This document shows positions 50,820 through 60,771 of a DNA stretch of 64,000 bases, in pieces. A program made the position numbers and the translations under genes. This stretch comes from Bacillota bacterium (GTDB lineage: Bacteria; Bacillota; SHA-98; Ch115; JABLXJ01), in contig JABLXJ010000006.1 of the NCBI GenBank assembly GCA_013178125.1, positions 62,001 through 126,000 of the forward strand, in the 5' to 3' direction. Numbering within the stretch: the first letter of the stretch is position 1; each line of letters begins with the position of its first letter. The notes beneath the pieces are model-generated. The model had not been told where the DNA came from and did not search any database. It was given only the letters and a program-made list of their open reading frames with translations.

Positions 50820-53236
50820 GGGCGGAAGCCGCGAAGCCGGAGGCTGTTTGTAACAACAGATACTGAGCTCAACGCCATCGCCGCAGCAGCGATCATTGGA
50901 TTCAACAGCAGACCGGTGAACGGGTAGAAGACGCCTGCGGCGATGGGTATCCCCAGGGTATTATAGATAAACGCCCAGAAGAGGTTCTGCCTTATCGTTG
51001 CCATCGTCCTCCTGCTCAGCTGGATCGCCATGACCACCCCGCGCAAGTCGCCGCTCATCAGGGTAACATCCGCGGCCTCCATTGCAATATCGGTGCCGGT
51101 GCCTATAGCTATCCCAACATCCGCCTGCGCCAGGGCCGGCGCATCGTTTATGCCATCCCCCACCATGGCGACCACCCTGCCTTCACGCTGGAGACTTTTT
51201 ACCTCCTCCGCCTTATCCTGCGGCAGCACCTCGGCCAGGACCCTCTCAATCCCGGCCTCCCTGGCGATGGCTTCAGCTGTGCGCCTGTTATCACCGGTTA
51301 TCATCACAACCTCGATACCCATCCTGCGAAGGGCTGCAACGGCTTCCCTGGAGCCAGGCTTAAGCGTGTCGGCAATGGCTATGACGGCGGCCAATTTCCC
51401 GTCAACAGCCACGAGGGTTGGAGTCTTGCCCCTGGACGATAAGGCATCCGCGGCGGGGCTCAGGCCTGAAAGATCAAGCTCCCGGGCGTCTATGCCGTTT
51501 TCCTGCAGGAATTTGATATTTCCAATGAGAACATCATGGCCCTCCACCTTCGCGCGAATGCCGCGCCCGGGCACGGCTTCAAAGTCATGAGGTTCCGCAA
51601 GTTTCAGGCCCTGCGCCCCAGCCTTCGCCACGATGGCCTGGCCAAGCGGGTGCTCGGAGGCCTTCTCGGCAGATGCTGCGAGCCTGAGGACCTCCCTGGC
51701 GTCCGGCTCCGGTTGGCCGCTTGAACCATCTGGATGCTCCCCCGGTCCGCTCCCCGGGCCGCCCCCTCGAGTATTTTCCAGGTCTTTCCCCAGGTCGACC
51801 GCTGGCGCCATGGCCGGCGCACCCGCGACTACGATATCCGTGACCTCCGGCTCGCCCCTGGTCAGGGTCCCAGTCTTATCAAAAATTACCGTCTGGGCCC
51901 TGTGGACCCGCTCGAGGTGCTCGCCCCCTTTAAACAACACGCCGTTTTCGGCGCCCTTTCCCGTCCCGACCATTATGGCCGTCGGGGTCGCGAGCCCAAG
52001 CGCGCAGGGACAGGCGATGATGAGGACGGATACGAAATTCAACAGGGCAAGGGTCAGGGGCGGCTCGGGCCCAAACAGCAACCACGCGAGGAAGGTAATT
52101 ACTGCTACCGCAATGACAGCGGGAACAAAGACGGCAGCCACCCTGTCAGCCAGTCGCTGTATGGGCGCCTTGGAGCCCTGGGCCTCCTCGACGAGCCTTA
52201 TGATCTGCCCAAGAACAGTATCCCTTCCGACCTTCGTCGCCTTGAACTTGAAGGTCCCTGTCTTATTGATCGTGGCGCCTACGACCTCATCCCCTGCATC
52301 CTTCTCCACTGGCAGGCTCTCGCCGGTCAGCATGGATTCATCAACGCTGGAGCGGCCCTCTATGACGACACCATCGACGGGTATTTTCTCTCCGGGCCTC
52401 ACGATGATGATATCCCCGACCCCAACCTCCTCAACGGGTATGTCCATTTCCTGGCCGTTTCGCAGGACGCGGGCGGTTTTCGCCGCGAGGCCCATGAGCC
52501 TCTTTATAGCCTCAGAGGTGTGGCTCCGCGCAACAGCCTCAAGGTAGCGCCCCAGGAGGATCAGGGTTATTATTACTGCAGAGGTGTCGAAATAGACGCT
52601 CGGAGCCAGGCCGTGGCGGGTGAAAAGGCCGGGCAGGAACGTAATGACAGCGCTATAGAAATAAGCTGCCGAGGTCCCGACGGCCACCAGGACATTCATA
52701 TCGGCCGACCCGTGCGACAGGGCGGCGATGGCGCCGCGATAAAAACGCATCCCCGACCAGAACTGCACTGGCGTGGCTAGAGCCAGAAGGACGAACCGGT
52801 CGGCGAGGAGCTTGGGAATCCACGGTGCCCATTCACGCATGGCCCCGGCCATGATCAGGGCGGCAAGGACGCCGCTCACGAGGAGCTTCCCCTTTATATC
52901 CTCTAGCTCCCGCTCGCGTGCAAGCCGCTCGGCGTCCGCGCCGGCTCCCGGCTCAGCCAGTATATCGACCTCGAGCGGTTCGTAGCCTGCATCCCGGACA
53001 GCCTGGGATATCTCGGCCACCGAAACCTCCCGGGGGCGATACTCCACGGTGGCCCTCTGGGTGGCGAAGTTCACCTGGGCTTTCGCGACGCCGGGGAGGT
53101 CTGAGAGGGCTCTCTCGATTCGCGTTGCACAAGAGGCGCAGCTCATGCCGGAGATGGGCAGGTCGATACGCGCCCGCGCCTCACTGGCGGCGCTACCGGC
53201 GCCCGCGCCGGAATTTATCTTGCGATCACGCGGCAT
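50804..53236 (-). CDS. copA: copper-translocating P1B-type ATPase with one HMA domain
   Basis: 810 residues. N-terminal heavy-metal-associated domain [20 protein letters not shown] (CxxC). Membrane core with [17 protein letters not shown] (CPC site), [39 protein letters not shown]. Cu(I) export is the family role. The nucleotide-binding domain carries an extra Gly/Pro-rich loop between [12 protein letters not shown] and DAREVLRL (about 45 residues). No regulator is next to it, unlike the YHS-type ATPase at 19790. Confidence 0.94.
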   Translation of the reverse strand: MPRDRKINSGAGAGSAASEARARIDLPISGMSCASCATRIERALSDLPGVAKAQVNFATQRATVEYRPREVSVAEISQAVRDAGYEPLEVDILAEPGAGADAERLARERELEDIKGKLLVSGVLAALIMAGAMREWAPWIPKLLADRFVLLALATPVQFWSGMRFYRGAIAALSHGSADMNVLVAVGTSAAYFYSAVITFLPGLFTRHGLAPSVYFDTSAVIITLILLGRYLEAVARSHTSEAIKRLMGLAAKTARVLRNGQEMDIPVEEVGVGDIIIVRPGEKIPVDGVVIEGRSSVDESMLTGESLPVEKDAGDEVVGATINKTGTFKFKATKVGRDTVLGQIIRLVEEAQGSKAPIQRLADRVAAVFVPAVIAVAVITFLAWLLFGPEPPLTLALLNFVSVLIIACPCALGLATPTAIMVGTGKGAENGVLFKGGEHLERVHRAQTVIFDKTGTLTRGEPEVTDIVVAGAPAMAPAVDLGKDLENTRGGGPGSGPGEHPDGSSGQPEPDAREVLRLAASAEKASEHPLGQAIVAKAGAQGLKLAEPHDFEAVPGRGIRAKVEGHDVLIGNIKFLQENGIDARELDLSGLSPAADALSSRGKTPTLVAVDGKLAAVIAIADTLKPGSREAVAALRRMGIEVVMITGDNRRTAEAIAREAGIERVLAEVLPQDKAEEVKSLQREGRVVAMVGDGINDAPALAQADVGIAIGTGTDIAMEAADVTLMSGDLRGVVMAIQLSRRTMATIRQNLFWAFIYNTLGIPIAAGVFYPFTGLLLNPMIAAAAMALSSVSVVTNSLRLRGFRPTRIT

Positions 53237-53611
53237 AGGTCAATCCCCCAATCCAGAAACTAAAGATGAGTGATAACCAAGGATAAGCGCAGTAAAGAAA
53301 AAATTCCAGTAAGAATGGTGATTTAAGGATGCTGATTTTTCAGAGAATCCAATTCTAGATTCAACCATAGCATATCCGAGTTATAAGATCAACTATATCT
53401 GGATATTAATGGAATATAGCCCGGCTTGATCTGGACATTCTTGATCTGGACATTAGTGAAATATGGCCTGGCTTGCGAAGGATAATCGCGCTGAAAGGCG
53501 AATACTAAAAGTCAAGCAGGGCTGGCAACCGTCCCGAGATCGCCAGGATCACCGGGATTACCAGGATTACGATGTTACATGTTAGCCCTGTATGCCTGTG
53601 AGGTGATAGCC
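53237..53611. other. spacer between copA and queT
   Basis: About 375 bp, divergent promoters expected. It contains the exact 15-bp tandem repeat CTTGATCTGGACATT twice near 53425. I looked for a preQ1 riboswitch before queT and could not see one. Confidence 0.45.
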
Positions 53612-54088
53612 TTGTTCCGGATTCAGATTAAAGCTCTAACGCGCGCCGCCACAATTGCAGGCCTGTATGTTGTGCTTTGTTACGCGCTGGCGCCGATAAG
53701 CTTCGGGCCGGTCCAGCTCAGGGTGGCTGAAGCCCTGACAGTCCTCCCCATACTCTATGTCGAGGCCGTGCCCGCGCTTTTCATCGGATGTCTGCTCGCC
53801 AATATCATCGGCGGGCTCGGGCCATGGGATATCTTTGGCGGGAGCCTTGTTACGCTCATCGCCGCGGCGGTCACATATAGATTCCGCCATAGCGTTATTG
53901 CTTACCTGTCGCCCATAGTCTTGAATGGCCTGCTCGTCAGCGCATATCTGAGCGCAATATTCAAGGTCCCCTACGTAATCACCGCACTCAGCATAAGCGC
54001 CAGCGAGGCCATTGTCGTGCTCCTGATAGGCGTTCCCCTTATCAGGTACCTTCGCCGCAGGGGGACTCCTTATAAACAAAACCCGTAA
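53612..54088 (+). CDS. queT: QueT-type queuosine precursor transporter
   Basis: About 158 residues from TTG 53612, chosen for GAGGTG just before it; an ATG at 53579 in frame has no ribosome site. Five or six membrane helices with the family core SFGPVQLRVAEALTVLPILY, IGCLLANIIGGLGPWDIFGG. QueT is the presumed membrane S-component of an ECF transporter for preQ0/preQ1-like precursors of the tRNA base queuosine. No ECF energising genes are near. Confidence 0.85.
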   Translation: MFRIQIKALTRAATIAGLYVVLCYALAPISFGPVQLRVAEALTVLPILYVEAVPALFIGCLLANIIGGLGPWDIFGGSLVTLIAAAVTYRFRHSVIAYLSPIVLNGLLVSAYLSAIFKVPYVITALSISASEAIVVLLIGVPLIRYLRRRGTPYKQNP

Positions 54089-54186
54089 GCAAAATAGAGA
54101 TCCCGGGAGCGAAATTAAGATACAAACAGAATTAGGAACAGAATTGGGAAAGACAGCAAGATATAAGGGTAAAGGAGGAATTCATA

Positions 54187-54375
54187 ATGCCTATAGTTCA
54201 AATCGAATTGTTTGAGGGGAGAACCACCGATCAGAAGCGCAGACTGGTAGAGAGGGTCACAAACGCGATAGTAGAGTCCGTCAATTGCCCGCCAGAGGCC
54301 GTCACGATAATCTTACGTGAAATGAAGCCGGAGAACTATGCGAGCGCGGGGAGGCTCTGGACCGATCGCTCATGA
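54187..54375 (+). CDS. 4-oxalocrotonate tautomerase-like protein
   Basis: 62 residues with the catalytic Pro at position 2 (MPIVQIELFEGRTTDQKRRL), Arg residues near 11 and 39, and the beta-hairpin VTIILREMKPENYASAG. The usual length of the family is 61-65. AAAGGAGG stands before ATG. Substrate unknown; many members are promiscuous tautomerases. Confidence 0.88.
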   Translation: MPIVQIELFEGRTTDQKRRLVERVTNAIVESVNCPPEAVTIILREMKPENYASAGRLWTDRS

Positions 54376-54731
54376 GCGAGGCATAAAATATCCAATCACG
54401 CATGACGCCCAACCACGCATGCCTCGCCCGGGACCTCACGGCCCCGGTTTTTTCTACTACTACTTCTTCTCTCCCCCGATTCCCTTGCCACTCCTCCCCT
54501 CTTCCCGAAACTCCCCGAGTCCCTGTCCATCCATTCCTACACCCCATGCCTGCATTACCAATATCCATATTAATATCCATTGATGCTCAATATTCAATGA
54601 AAGCCGGCGTACTGATAGTTTACGCGCAGATAGGTTATTGTAACTGCCCGCAGGTAAAAATAATTACATGCCGTGGTTATAATCCAGCTTTGCTTTTGGT
54701 GTAATAGTATATAATAATAAATATCAAGAGA
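54376..54731. other. pyrimidine-rich spacer before the PerR box
   Basis: About 350 bp, mostly C/T on the plus strand between 54440 and 54560. No coding signal is evident. The end turns AT-rich and leads into the perR promoter. Confidence 0.4.
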
Positions 54732-54746
54732 TAATAATTATTATAA
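54732..54746. promoter_or_regulatory. PerR box candidate
   Basis: TAATAATTATTATAA fits the PerR consensus TTATAATNATTATAA with one mismatch, 32 bp upstream of the perR start. Autoregulation by PerR is well known in Bacillota. Confidence 0.75.
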
Positions 54747-54778
54747 ACTTCCTAGCAGTCATACGGGGGAGATGTTAG

Positions 54779-55207
54779 GTGGACACCTCAATGATTCTCC
54801 GGGAGCACGGCTTGCGGGTGACGCCGCAACGCATAGCCATATACGAAGCCCTGGCGGGGACCAAAGAACACCCCAGCGTTGAGGCCCTTTACGACAGGCT
54901 TCGCCCGCATCACCCGGGTCTAAGTCTAAATACGATATATAAGACCCTGCAGGCGCTCGTATCCGCCGGCCTCGTGCGCAAGCTCGCCACCCACGAGGAT
55001 ATGCACCGCTACGACGCGAATCCGAAGCCCCACACCCATATGGTATGTCTCCAGTGCGAGCGCATCGATGATCTGGATGGCGATGCTGATGAAAAGATTG
55101 CCGGCATCAAGGACCTGATCTCAGAGGATACCGACTACGCCATCGTCGACCAGGACCTGTATTTCTATGGCTACTGCCCATCTTGCCGGGGGAAGCATCG
55201 CAAATGA
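54779..55207 (+). CDS. perR: Fur-family peroxide regulator (PerR-like)
   Basis: 142 residues. Winged helix [20 protein letters not shown] and [20 protein letters not shown]. Metal-binding part: [25 protein letters not shown] with His and Asp ligands, and CPSCRGKH, the second CxxC of the structural zinc site. The HxHMxC pattern and the PerR-like box favour PerR over Fur. The rubrerythrin-like gene downstream is a typical PerR target. GTG start with GGGGGAG upstream. Confidence 0.88.
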   Translation: MDTSMILREHGLRVTPQRIAIYEALAGTKEHPSVEALYDRLRPHHPGLSLNTIYKTLQALVSAGLVRKLATHEDMHRYDANPKPHTHMVCLQCERIDDLDGDADEKIAGIKDLISEDTDYAIVDQDLYFYGYCPSCRGKHRK

Positions 55208-55319
55208 ATATAATACGATCTTAGCGTTGACCCGAAACCCGGGCCATCAAAATACAGCCCGACTTGCACTTGAATCAAATGAAGCCGGGCAAATCACAAA
55301 TCAAGGGGAGGAAAGAACC

Positions 55320-55742
55320 ATGTTGGAGCTCGTGAATGAAAACAAGGTAGGAGTGTGCAAGGGAACGAGCCTGGAGGAAGCCGTAGAGATGAATTTCAGG
55401 GGAGAGACCGGCGAGGTCGGCATCTATCTTGCCATGGCCAGGCAAGCGGAGCGCGAGGGCTACCCCGAGGCGGCAGTCGTGCTCGAGAAGATCGCCTGGG
55501 AGGAGGCCCAGCACGCAGCCCACTTTGCCGAGCTGAACGGCAAGATATCCACGAGCACAAAGGAGAATATCGAGAGGATGCTCAAGGGCGAGCAGGGAGC
55601 AAACAAGGCAAAGAGGGAGAGCGCGGTAAAGGCCAAGGAGGATGGGATCGACCCGGCTCACGACTTCTTCGATGAGTCCTCTCGCGACGAGGGGCGCCAC
55701 GCCCGCGCCCTGCAGGGCCTGCTTGACCGATACTTTAAATAG
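55320..55742 (+). CDS. rubrerythrin/ferritin-like diiron protein
   Basis: 140 residues from ATG 55320 (GGGGAGG upstream). Four-helix diiron motifs: [37 protein letters not shown], and [20 protein letters not shown]. There is no rubredoxin domain, so it needs another electron donor. Its place 112 bp after perR suggests peroxide defence under PerR control. Confidence 0.9.
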   Translation: MLELVNENKVGVCKGTSLEEAVEMNFRGETGEVGIYLAMARQAEREGYPEAAVVLEKIAWEEAQHAAHFAELNGKISTSTKENIERMLKGEQGANKAKRESAVKAKEDGIDPAHDFFDESSRDEGRHARALQGLLDRYFK

Positions 55743-55926
55743 GCAGTAAAACAGAATGGTACTGATGGTACTTACAGACTGGCACTGGGATAGATGATAT
55801 AGAATAATGGAGGGGCGGCCGGGTGCTCAGGGCGAGGGCTCACCTGCCACCCGCCCGGCTCACCGGCTCAGCCCCCGCTTCCCATCTCCATCCCCGTCTC
55901 CATTTCCATCCTCGAAACCCTCGGAC

Positions 55927-57201
55927 CTATCCACGAATCTGCCCATTGCCATAGACTTTATATTTTATGGACGTAAGCTCCGGGAGCCCCATCGGTCCGC
56001 GCGCGTGCAGCTTCTGCGTGCTTATCCCTATCTCCGCACCAAAGCCGAATTCCCCGCCGTCCGTAAATCTGGTTGAGGCGTTGACGTATACCGCAGCGGC
56101 GTCAACCCTGTCAAGGAACTCCCTAGCATTTCCCTCGTCCCGGGTGACGATGGCCTCTGAGTGCCGCGTCCCATACCTTTGAATATGCTCGATGGCCTCG
56201 TCAAGAGACGACACCACCTTAACGGCGAGGACCAGGTCGAGGAACTCCGTGCCCCAGTCCTCCTCGGTTGCCGCCTTTGCGCCGGGCAGGTAGCTCATCG
56301 CCCGAGGACACGCCCGGAGCTCGACGCCTCGCGTGCTGAGGGCTTTGCCGGCCTCCGGCAGGAAGCTGGCGGCGATATCCTTGTGCACAAGCAGGGTCTC
56401 TGCGGCATTACACACCGCGGGCCTCTGCGTCTTCGCATTTACGATTATATCCCTCGCCATGTCTATATCAGCGCTTTCATCCACATACACGTGACAGTTC
56501 CCCGTGCCCGTCTCGATAACCGGGATGGTGGAATTCTCAACCACCATGTTTATGAGGCCCGCTCCGCCGCGCGGTATTACAACGTCGATATACTCACGCA
56601 GCTTAAGGAGCCTGTGGACCGAGTCCCTCTCCGTCGACTCAATGAAGTTTATCGCCCCCGCAGGTATGCCGCTCTCCCGGGCAGCCCTATCGAGGACCTC
56701 GACTATAGCTGCATTGGAGTTTATAGCGCTGCTGCCCCCCTTGAGGATGACGCTATTGCCGGACTTCAGGGTCAGCCCAACCGCATCCGATGTGACATTG
56801 GGCCTGGCCTCGTAGATGATGGCAACCACGCCCAGCGGCACCCTGACCTTTTCTATCCTCAGCCCATTGGGCCTTGTCCAGCTGGCTACCACCTCGCCCA
56901 CGGGGTCCGGCAGCTTCACGACATCCCGCAAGCCCTCTGCCATGCCCCTGATGCGCTTTTCATTGAGGGAGAGGCGATCGATGAAGGCAGGGTTTGCCCC
57001 CCCCGAGCGAGCGGCCTCGACATCCCGCCGGTTCGCATTCAGGATTTCGCCGGATGCATCGAGAAGCGCCTCGGCCATCGATTCCAGGGCTCTGTTTTTC
57101 GTTCCGGTGTCAATAAGCCCTAATTCATATGATGCAGCCCTGGCGAGCCTCGCCTTCTCGACTAGTTCACTACATTCAGCCACATGACTCGATTCAGGCA
57201 C
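55927..57201 (-). CDS. proA: gamma-glutamyl phosphate reductase
   Basis: 424 residues from GTG 57201 (AGAGGAGG seven bases upstream; the start overlaps the proB stop as GTGCCTGA). Motifs: PNGLRIEKVRVPLGVVAIIY, EARPNVTSDAVGLTLKSGNS, catalytic Cys in TQRPAVCNAAETLLVH, RFTDGGEFGFGAEIGISTQK. It catalyses the second step of proline synthesis. ATG 57225 is a possible longer start. Confidence 0.95.
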   Translation of the reverse strand: MPESSHVAECSELVEKARLARAASYELGLIDTGTKNRALESMAEALLDASGEILNANRRDVEAARSGGANPAFIDRLSLNEKRIRGMAEGLRDVVKLPDPVGEVVASWTRPNGLRIEKVRVPLGVVAIIYEARPNVTSDAVGLTLKSGNSVILKGGSSAINSNAAIVEVLDRAARESGIPAGAINFIESTERDSVHRLLKLREYIDVVIPRGGAGLINMVVENSTIPVIETGTGNCHVYVDESADIDMARDIIVNAKTQRPAVCNAAETLLVHKDIAASFLPEAGKALSTRGVELRACPRAMSYLPGAKAATEEDWGTEFLDLVLAVKVVSSLDEAIEHIQRYGTRHSEAIVTRDEGNAREFLDRVDAAAVYVNASTRFTDGGEFGFGAEIGISTQKLHARGPMGLPELTSIKYKVYGNGQIRG

Positions 57202-58036
57202 GACAACCCCTCCTCTGACTTGCATTATCCAGCTGCCGGGGGAGGAACAGCGTCCCCACCTCCGCACCATCAACTATCCTCTCGAGGATTTCCTCCTGTT
57301 CACTGCTGGCAACCACGACGTAGACTCCCCGGCCTGTAGCGATCCTCGCAGCCTCGATCTTTGTGGCCATACCCCCGACCGCAAGGTTGGAGCCGGTCCC
57401 TCCAGCGCAATGGCATATATTATCATCAATGTCGGAAACCAGGGGTATAAGTCTGGCATCCCTATCCTTCCTCGGGTCACCCGAATAAAGCCCATCCACA
57501 TCCGACAGCAGGATGAGGAGCTGGGCCCCGGTGATGGTCGCGACCAGTGCGGAGAGGGTATCATTATCGCCGAATTTTATCTCGTCGACTGCGACCGTAT
57601 CGTTCTCATTCACGATCGGCACAACGCCATAACGCAGGAGGGCCTCAAACGTGTTATGAACATTATGGTACCGCGCGGGGGAAGCAATATCCTCACGCGT
57701 TAAGAGGACCTGAGCCACAGGATGGCTATATTCCGAGAATAGTTTTTCGTACATATGCATGAGGATGCCCTGGCCTATGGCCGCAAGCGCCTGGGTCTCG
57801 GCGAGGTCGCTGGGCCGCTTCGCGAGGCCCATCCTCCCGACCCCGGCGGCAATGGCGCCGGATGTAACCAGGATCGCCTCGAGGCCCCGGTTTCTCAGAT
57901 CGGCAACCTGGCGGACTATCCTCTCCATACGCCGCACGTTCAAATTGCCGTTGGGGTAGGCCAAAGAACTTGTCCCGACCTTGACGACAAGCCGCTCTAT
58001 GCCCTGCATGATCACCTGACGCTCATTAGCTGTCAA
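57194..58036 (-). CDS. proB: glutamate 5-kinase, short form without PUA domain
   Basis: From TTG 58036, with AAGGAG nine bases before it, the protein has 280 residues: RLVVKVGTSSLAYPNGNLNV, ILVTSGAIAAGVGRMGL, VVPIVNENDTVAVDEIKFGD, LLSDVDGLYSGDPRKD, GGMATKIEAARIATGRG. The amino-acid kinase domain is complete and the C-terminal PUA domain is absent, as in several Firmicutes. It starts proline synthesis. A strong hairpin lies just before the ribosome site. Confidence 0.92.
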   Translation of the reverse strand: MTANERQVIMQGIERLVVKVGTSSLAYPNGNLNVRRMERIVRQVADLRNRGLEAILVTSGAIAAGVGRMGLAKRPSDLAETQALAAIGQGILMHMYEKLFSEYSHPVAQVLLTREDIASPARYHNVHNTFEALLRYGVVPIVNENDTVAVDEIKFGDNDTLSALVATITGAQLLILLSDVDGLYSGDPRKDRDARLIPLVSDIDDNICHCAGGTGSNLAVGGMATKIEAARIATGRGVYVVVASSEQEEILERIVDGAEVGTLFLPRQLDNASQRRGCRA

Positions 58037-58059
58037 TCCAATACACTCCTTAGAATCTA

Positions 58060-58096
58060 GAGAGCCCCGCCAGGCCGCGCGCCTGGCCGGGCTCTC
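58060..58096 (-). promoter_or_regulatory. strong hairpin in the proB leader
   Basis: 16-bp arms GAGAGCCCCGCCAGGC and GCCTGGCCGGGCTCTC (one mismatch) around a five-base loop, nine bases upstream of AAGGAG of proB. It has no T-run and I see no T-box motif nearby. It could attenuate or shield the ferredoxin-proB read-through. The 130 bp before it hold degenerate tandem units (GACTCTA, TACTTGA). Confidence 0.5.
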
Positions 58097-58231
58097 GTTC
58101 CGATGCTGGGCTCCATTTCCGCTACTCGACTCTAACTCGACTCTACTTGACTTACTTGAATCTACTTGACTCCACAGGCAGCCTCTCGAAATAGAACCCT
58201 TCAATGAGACCTTTCGAATAGAACCCTGCCT

Positions 58232-58420
58232 TCAAACCTCCCGGATGGCCTCCGTCGGGCAGCTCTCAACCGCCTCTTTCACGGTGTCCTCAAGCTCCTC
58301 CGGCACCTCGCCGGCCTTGGCCTGGGCCTTTTCATCATCGTTCCAGTCAAAGACCTCCGGGCACAAGTCAATGCATGTCCCGCAGCTAATACAAGCATCC
58401 TGATCCACTTCAACCTTCAC
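58232..58420 (-). CDS. single-cluster [4Fe-4S] ferredoxin
   Basis: 62 residues from GTG 58420 (GAGGGG eight bases before). DACISCGTCIDLCPEVFDWN holds CxxCxxCxxxC-P, and VESCPTEAIREV the distal Cys, as in Thermotoga-type and clostridial short ferredoxins with one cluster and possibly a disulfide. An upstream extension in frame lacks a start signal. Confidence 0.85.
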   Translation of the reverse strand: MKVEVDQDACISCGTCIDLCPEVFDWNDDEKAQAKAGEVPEELEDTVKEAVESCPTEAIREV

Positions 58421-58766
58421 AAGCTTCACCCCTCTGAGAAGATATGTTTCAGCGATTAACAGGCACCCCGGCCCCATGGATGGATGTGATGCCGTCAACT
58501 ATTGTATTGTATCATAACCTATTATATCCACCGTTATCTTAATATTCACCATCACCCGACGCCATCCATCGCCTATCGCTTACTATCATACTATCATCGG
58601 GCGATATAATCAACTTCATTTTCCAAATCTCCAAATTTCCTGCCCGGCGACCTCAACCTCCCGCCGGCTTCCGCCGGGGCCACCGGGCGTAGGGAAGGGT
58701 GCGTCAGCCCGGAGCCCGAGTAACAGAGCCCGAGTAACAGAGTTCAAACAACTAGCGTTTAAGCAA

Positions 58767-59570
58767 CTAAAGTTCAAGCAATATCCGGTCGTCGGCCAGG
58801 CGCTCGCCGCGGACACGTGCAAATTGATCAAGGAGGTCCTCAACCGACATCCTGGCCCTGGCGGGGTTCGCCACATCCAGGATTATCTCGCCCTCATGCA
58901 TCATAATGGTCCGCGTCCCCATAGTGAGCGAATACCTCAGGTTATGGGTGACCATCAAGGCCGTGAGGGTGTAATGGCGCACGATTCTGTCCGTGAGCGC
59001 CAATATCTGCTCGGCGGTCCTGGGGTCGAGCGATGCTGTGTGTTCATCGAGCAAGAGGAGCTTCGGCTTGGCCACTGTAGCCATCAACAGCGTGAGCGCC
59101 TGGCGCTCGCCGCCCGAGAGCAACCGTACAGGGTCTCCAAGCCTTGACTCGAGCCCCAGGCCCAGCACTTCGAGGTAGCTCTTGAAGGACTTCCTCTGAG
59201 CTGCTGTAACGCCGCGCCCGAGCCCACGGCTCATCCCCCTCTTGAACGCCATCGCAAGGTTCTCCTCTATCGTCATGCTGGCGGCCGTCCCCTGCAGGGG
59301 GTCCTGGAAGACCCGGCCCACCAGCGAGGCGCGCATGTATTCAGGCAGCCTCGTGACATCGCGCCCGTCGATCTCTATGCTCCCCATATCCACTGAAAAC
59401 GTCCCGGCGATCGCATTCAAAAGCGTCGATTTGCCCGCGCCATTGCTCCCTATAATTGTAACAAACTCCCCCGGGCGCAGGCTCAGGTTTATATTATTCA
59501 GGGCCACCCTATCACTCTTGGTGCCCGGGTTGAACACCTTGTGCAATCCCTTAATCTCCAGCATTGACAT
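58767..59570 (-). CDS. ABC transporter ATPase (TrpZ/branched-type group)
   Basis: Walker A GSNGAGKSTLLNAI, Q-loop GRVFQDPLQGTAASMTIEEN, signature LLSGGERQALTLLMAT, Walker B LLLLDEHTASLDP (His after DE is unusual but seen in this family), switch VTHNLRYSL. Start ATG 59570 has GGAGGTG upstream and overlaps the permease end by 20 bp. It powers the permease and DUF534-type binding protein upstream. 58421-58766 holds no gene but shows a 14-bp tandem repeat (GAGCCCGAGTAACA twice). Confidence 0.88.
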   Translation of the reverse strand: MSMLEIKGLHKVFNPGTKSDRVALNNINLSLRPGEFVTIIGSNGAGKSTLLNAIAGTFSVDMGSIEIDGRDVTRLPEYMRASLVGRVFQDPLQGTAASMTIEENLAMAFKRGMSRGLGRGVTAAQRKSFKSYLEVLGLGLESRLGDPVRLLSGGERQALTLLMATVAKPKLLLLDEHTASLDPRTAEQILALTDRIVRHYTLTALMVTHNLRYSLTMGTRTIMMHEGEIILDVANPARARMSVEDLLDQFARVRGERLADDRILLEL

Positions 59571-60480
59571 TTCCTGATCCACCTCCATTCAGGAGCGACC
59601 GGATGGCGACACGTGTATTTGCGCGTGACCGTAACGCAGGCGCCGCCAGGGCCACCACCACGAGGGCGGAGGTCACGATCTTCAGATCAGTCGGGGCGAA
59701 ACCGGCTCGCAGCGCGAAGAAGACCGCGAACCTGTATATGATCGACCCCAGGACCGCCCCCAGGGTAGCAGCGCCTATGTTCCGGGGCAAGAGAACAACC
59801 GTTCCTATTATAACGGAGGCAAGGCCCGTGACGATCATGCCCACGCCCATACCCACGTCGGCGAAGCCCTGATACTGTGCCACAAGCGCGCCGGATAGAG
59901 CCACAAGGCCGTTGGAGAGGGACAGGCCCAGCAACTTCATGGCGTCCGTATCCACGCCAAGGCTCCTTATCATGGCCTCATTGTCGCCCGTCGCCCTGAG
60001 GGCGAGCCCTATCTCCGTCATTAGAAACCAGTCGAGAAGAAGCTTTAGTATAATAGTCAATGCCAAAAATGTGATCAATGCTACAAACGCCTCCGGGAGA
60101 CCGGCGTCTTTCAGCATTGTTATCAATGTCTCGCGGCGAAGGAGCGGGATATTGGAGCGCCCCATGATCCGGAGATTTACAGAGTATAAGGCCGTCATCG
60201 TCAGTATGCCGGCGAGAAGCCCGGATATCTTTAATTTAGTATTTAGAAGGCCGGTTACACCCCCCGCAATAAGGCCAGCGAGGAGCGCCACGAGCGTGGC
60301 CAGGATGGGGTTATAACCGCCAACGATCATGGTGGCTGCAATGGCCCCCCCGAGTGGGAAGCTCCCGTCGACAGTCAGGTCTGGAAAATCCAGAATTCGA
60401 AAAGTGAGATACACACCCAGTGCCATTATGCCGAATGCAAGTCCCTGCTCGAGCGAGCCGGCCAGCGCAAACAATGACAT
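59551..60480 (-). CDS. ABC transporter permease (BPD_transp_2, TrpY-like)
   Basis: 309 residues from ATG 60480 (AAAGGGG eight bases before). Nine or ten helices: LEQGLAFGIMALGVYLTFRI, ILDFPDLTVDGSFPLGGAIA, GLRATGDNEAMIRSLGVDTD-type loop (ALRATGDNEAMIRSLGVDTD). This is the permease family of branched-chain amino acid, ribose and TrpXYZ importers. The FPDLTVDGSFPLG sequence fits the TrpY-like group. Confidence 0.88.
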   Translation of the reverse strand: MSLFALAGSLEQGLAFGIMALGVYLTFRILDFPDLTVDGSFPLGGAIAATMIVGGYNPILATLVALLAGLIAGGVTGLLNTKLKISGLLAGILTMTALYSVNLRIMGRSNIPLLRRETLITMLKDAGLPEAFVALITFLALTIILKLLLDWFLMTEIGLALRATGDNEAMIRSLGVDTDAMKLLGLSLSNGLVALSGALVAQYQGFADVGMGVGMIVTGLASVIIGTVVLLPRNIGAATLGAVLGSIIYRFAVFFALRAGFAPTDLKIVTSALVVVALAAPALRSRANTRVAIRSLLNGGGSGNVNAGD

Positions 60481-60595
60481 CAAGTCAACCCCTTTACACC
60501 CAAACAGGCCAGAGAGCACACACGTAGCGTGAACCGTGGTGCCCTCCAACCCCTTTCGAATTGGCTCTTCTTTATGTAGTCCAGTCCTCGATAAT

Positions 60596-60629
60596 ATGAT
60601 ACTTATAATGTAATCCTCATAAGTATCAT
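60596..60629. other. 11-bp inverted repeat between binding-protein and permease genes
   Basis: ATGATACTTAT and ATAAGTATCAT around a 12-base loop, in the 290-bp gap of the operon. It can fold in RNA and might lower read-through from the binding protein to the permease, or protect the upstream mRNA. The rest of the gap has nothing I can name. Confidence 0.5.
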
Positions 60630-60771
60630 AATACGTCCCCAGCGTCCGCCAGCCAGCAATCCTTAGCCAATAACCCCCCAGCCAGACTGCATACAACAGC
60701 AGGCTGACGCGCAACAGATACGCAGCAAACACGCAACAGCCTCGAGCCTTCGCTGCTACGAGTCCTTGCTC

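Noticed and set aside
51633-52780. Long plus-strand open frames opposite copA
   Set aside because: GC-rich antisense frames; the minus strand carries every P-type ATPase motif.
53400-53611. preQ1 riboswitch before queT
   Set aside because: No preQ1-type stem with the A-rich tail and downstream complementary C-run could be found.
56161-57123. 320-codon plus-strand frame opposite proA
   Set aside because: Antisense of proA; low-complexity composition and no start signal.
58097-58231. T-box before proBA
   Set aside because: The GGGTGG-type T-box sequence and a Pro specifier loop are not visible.
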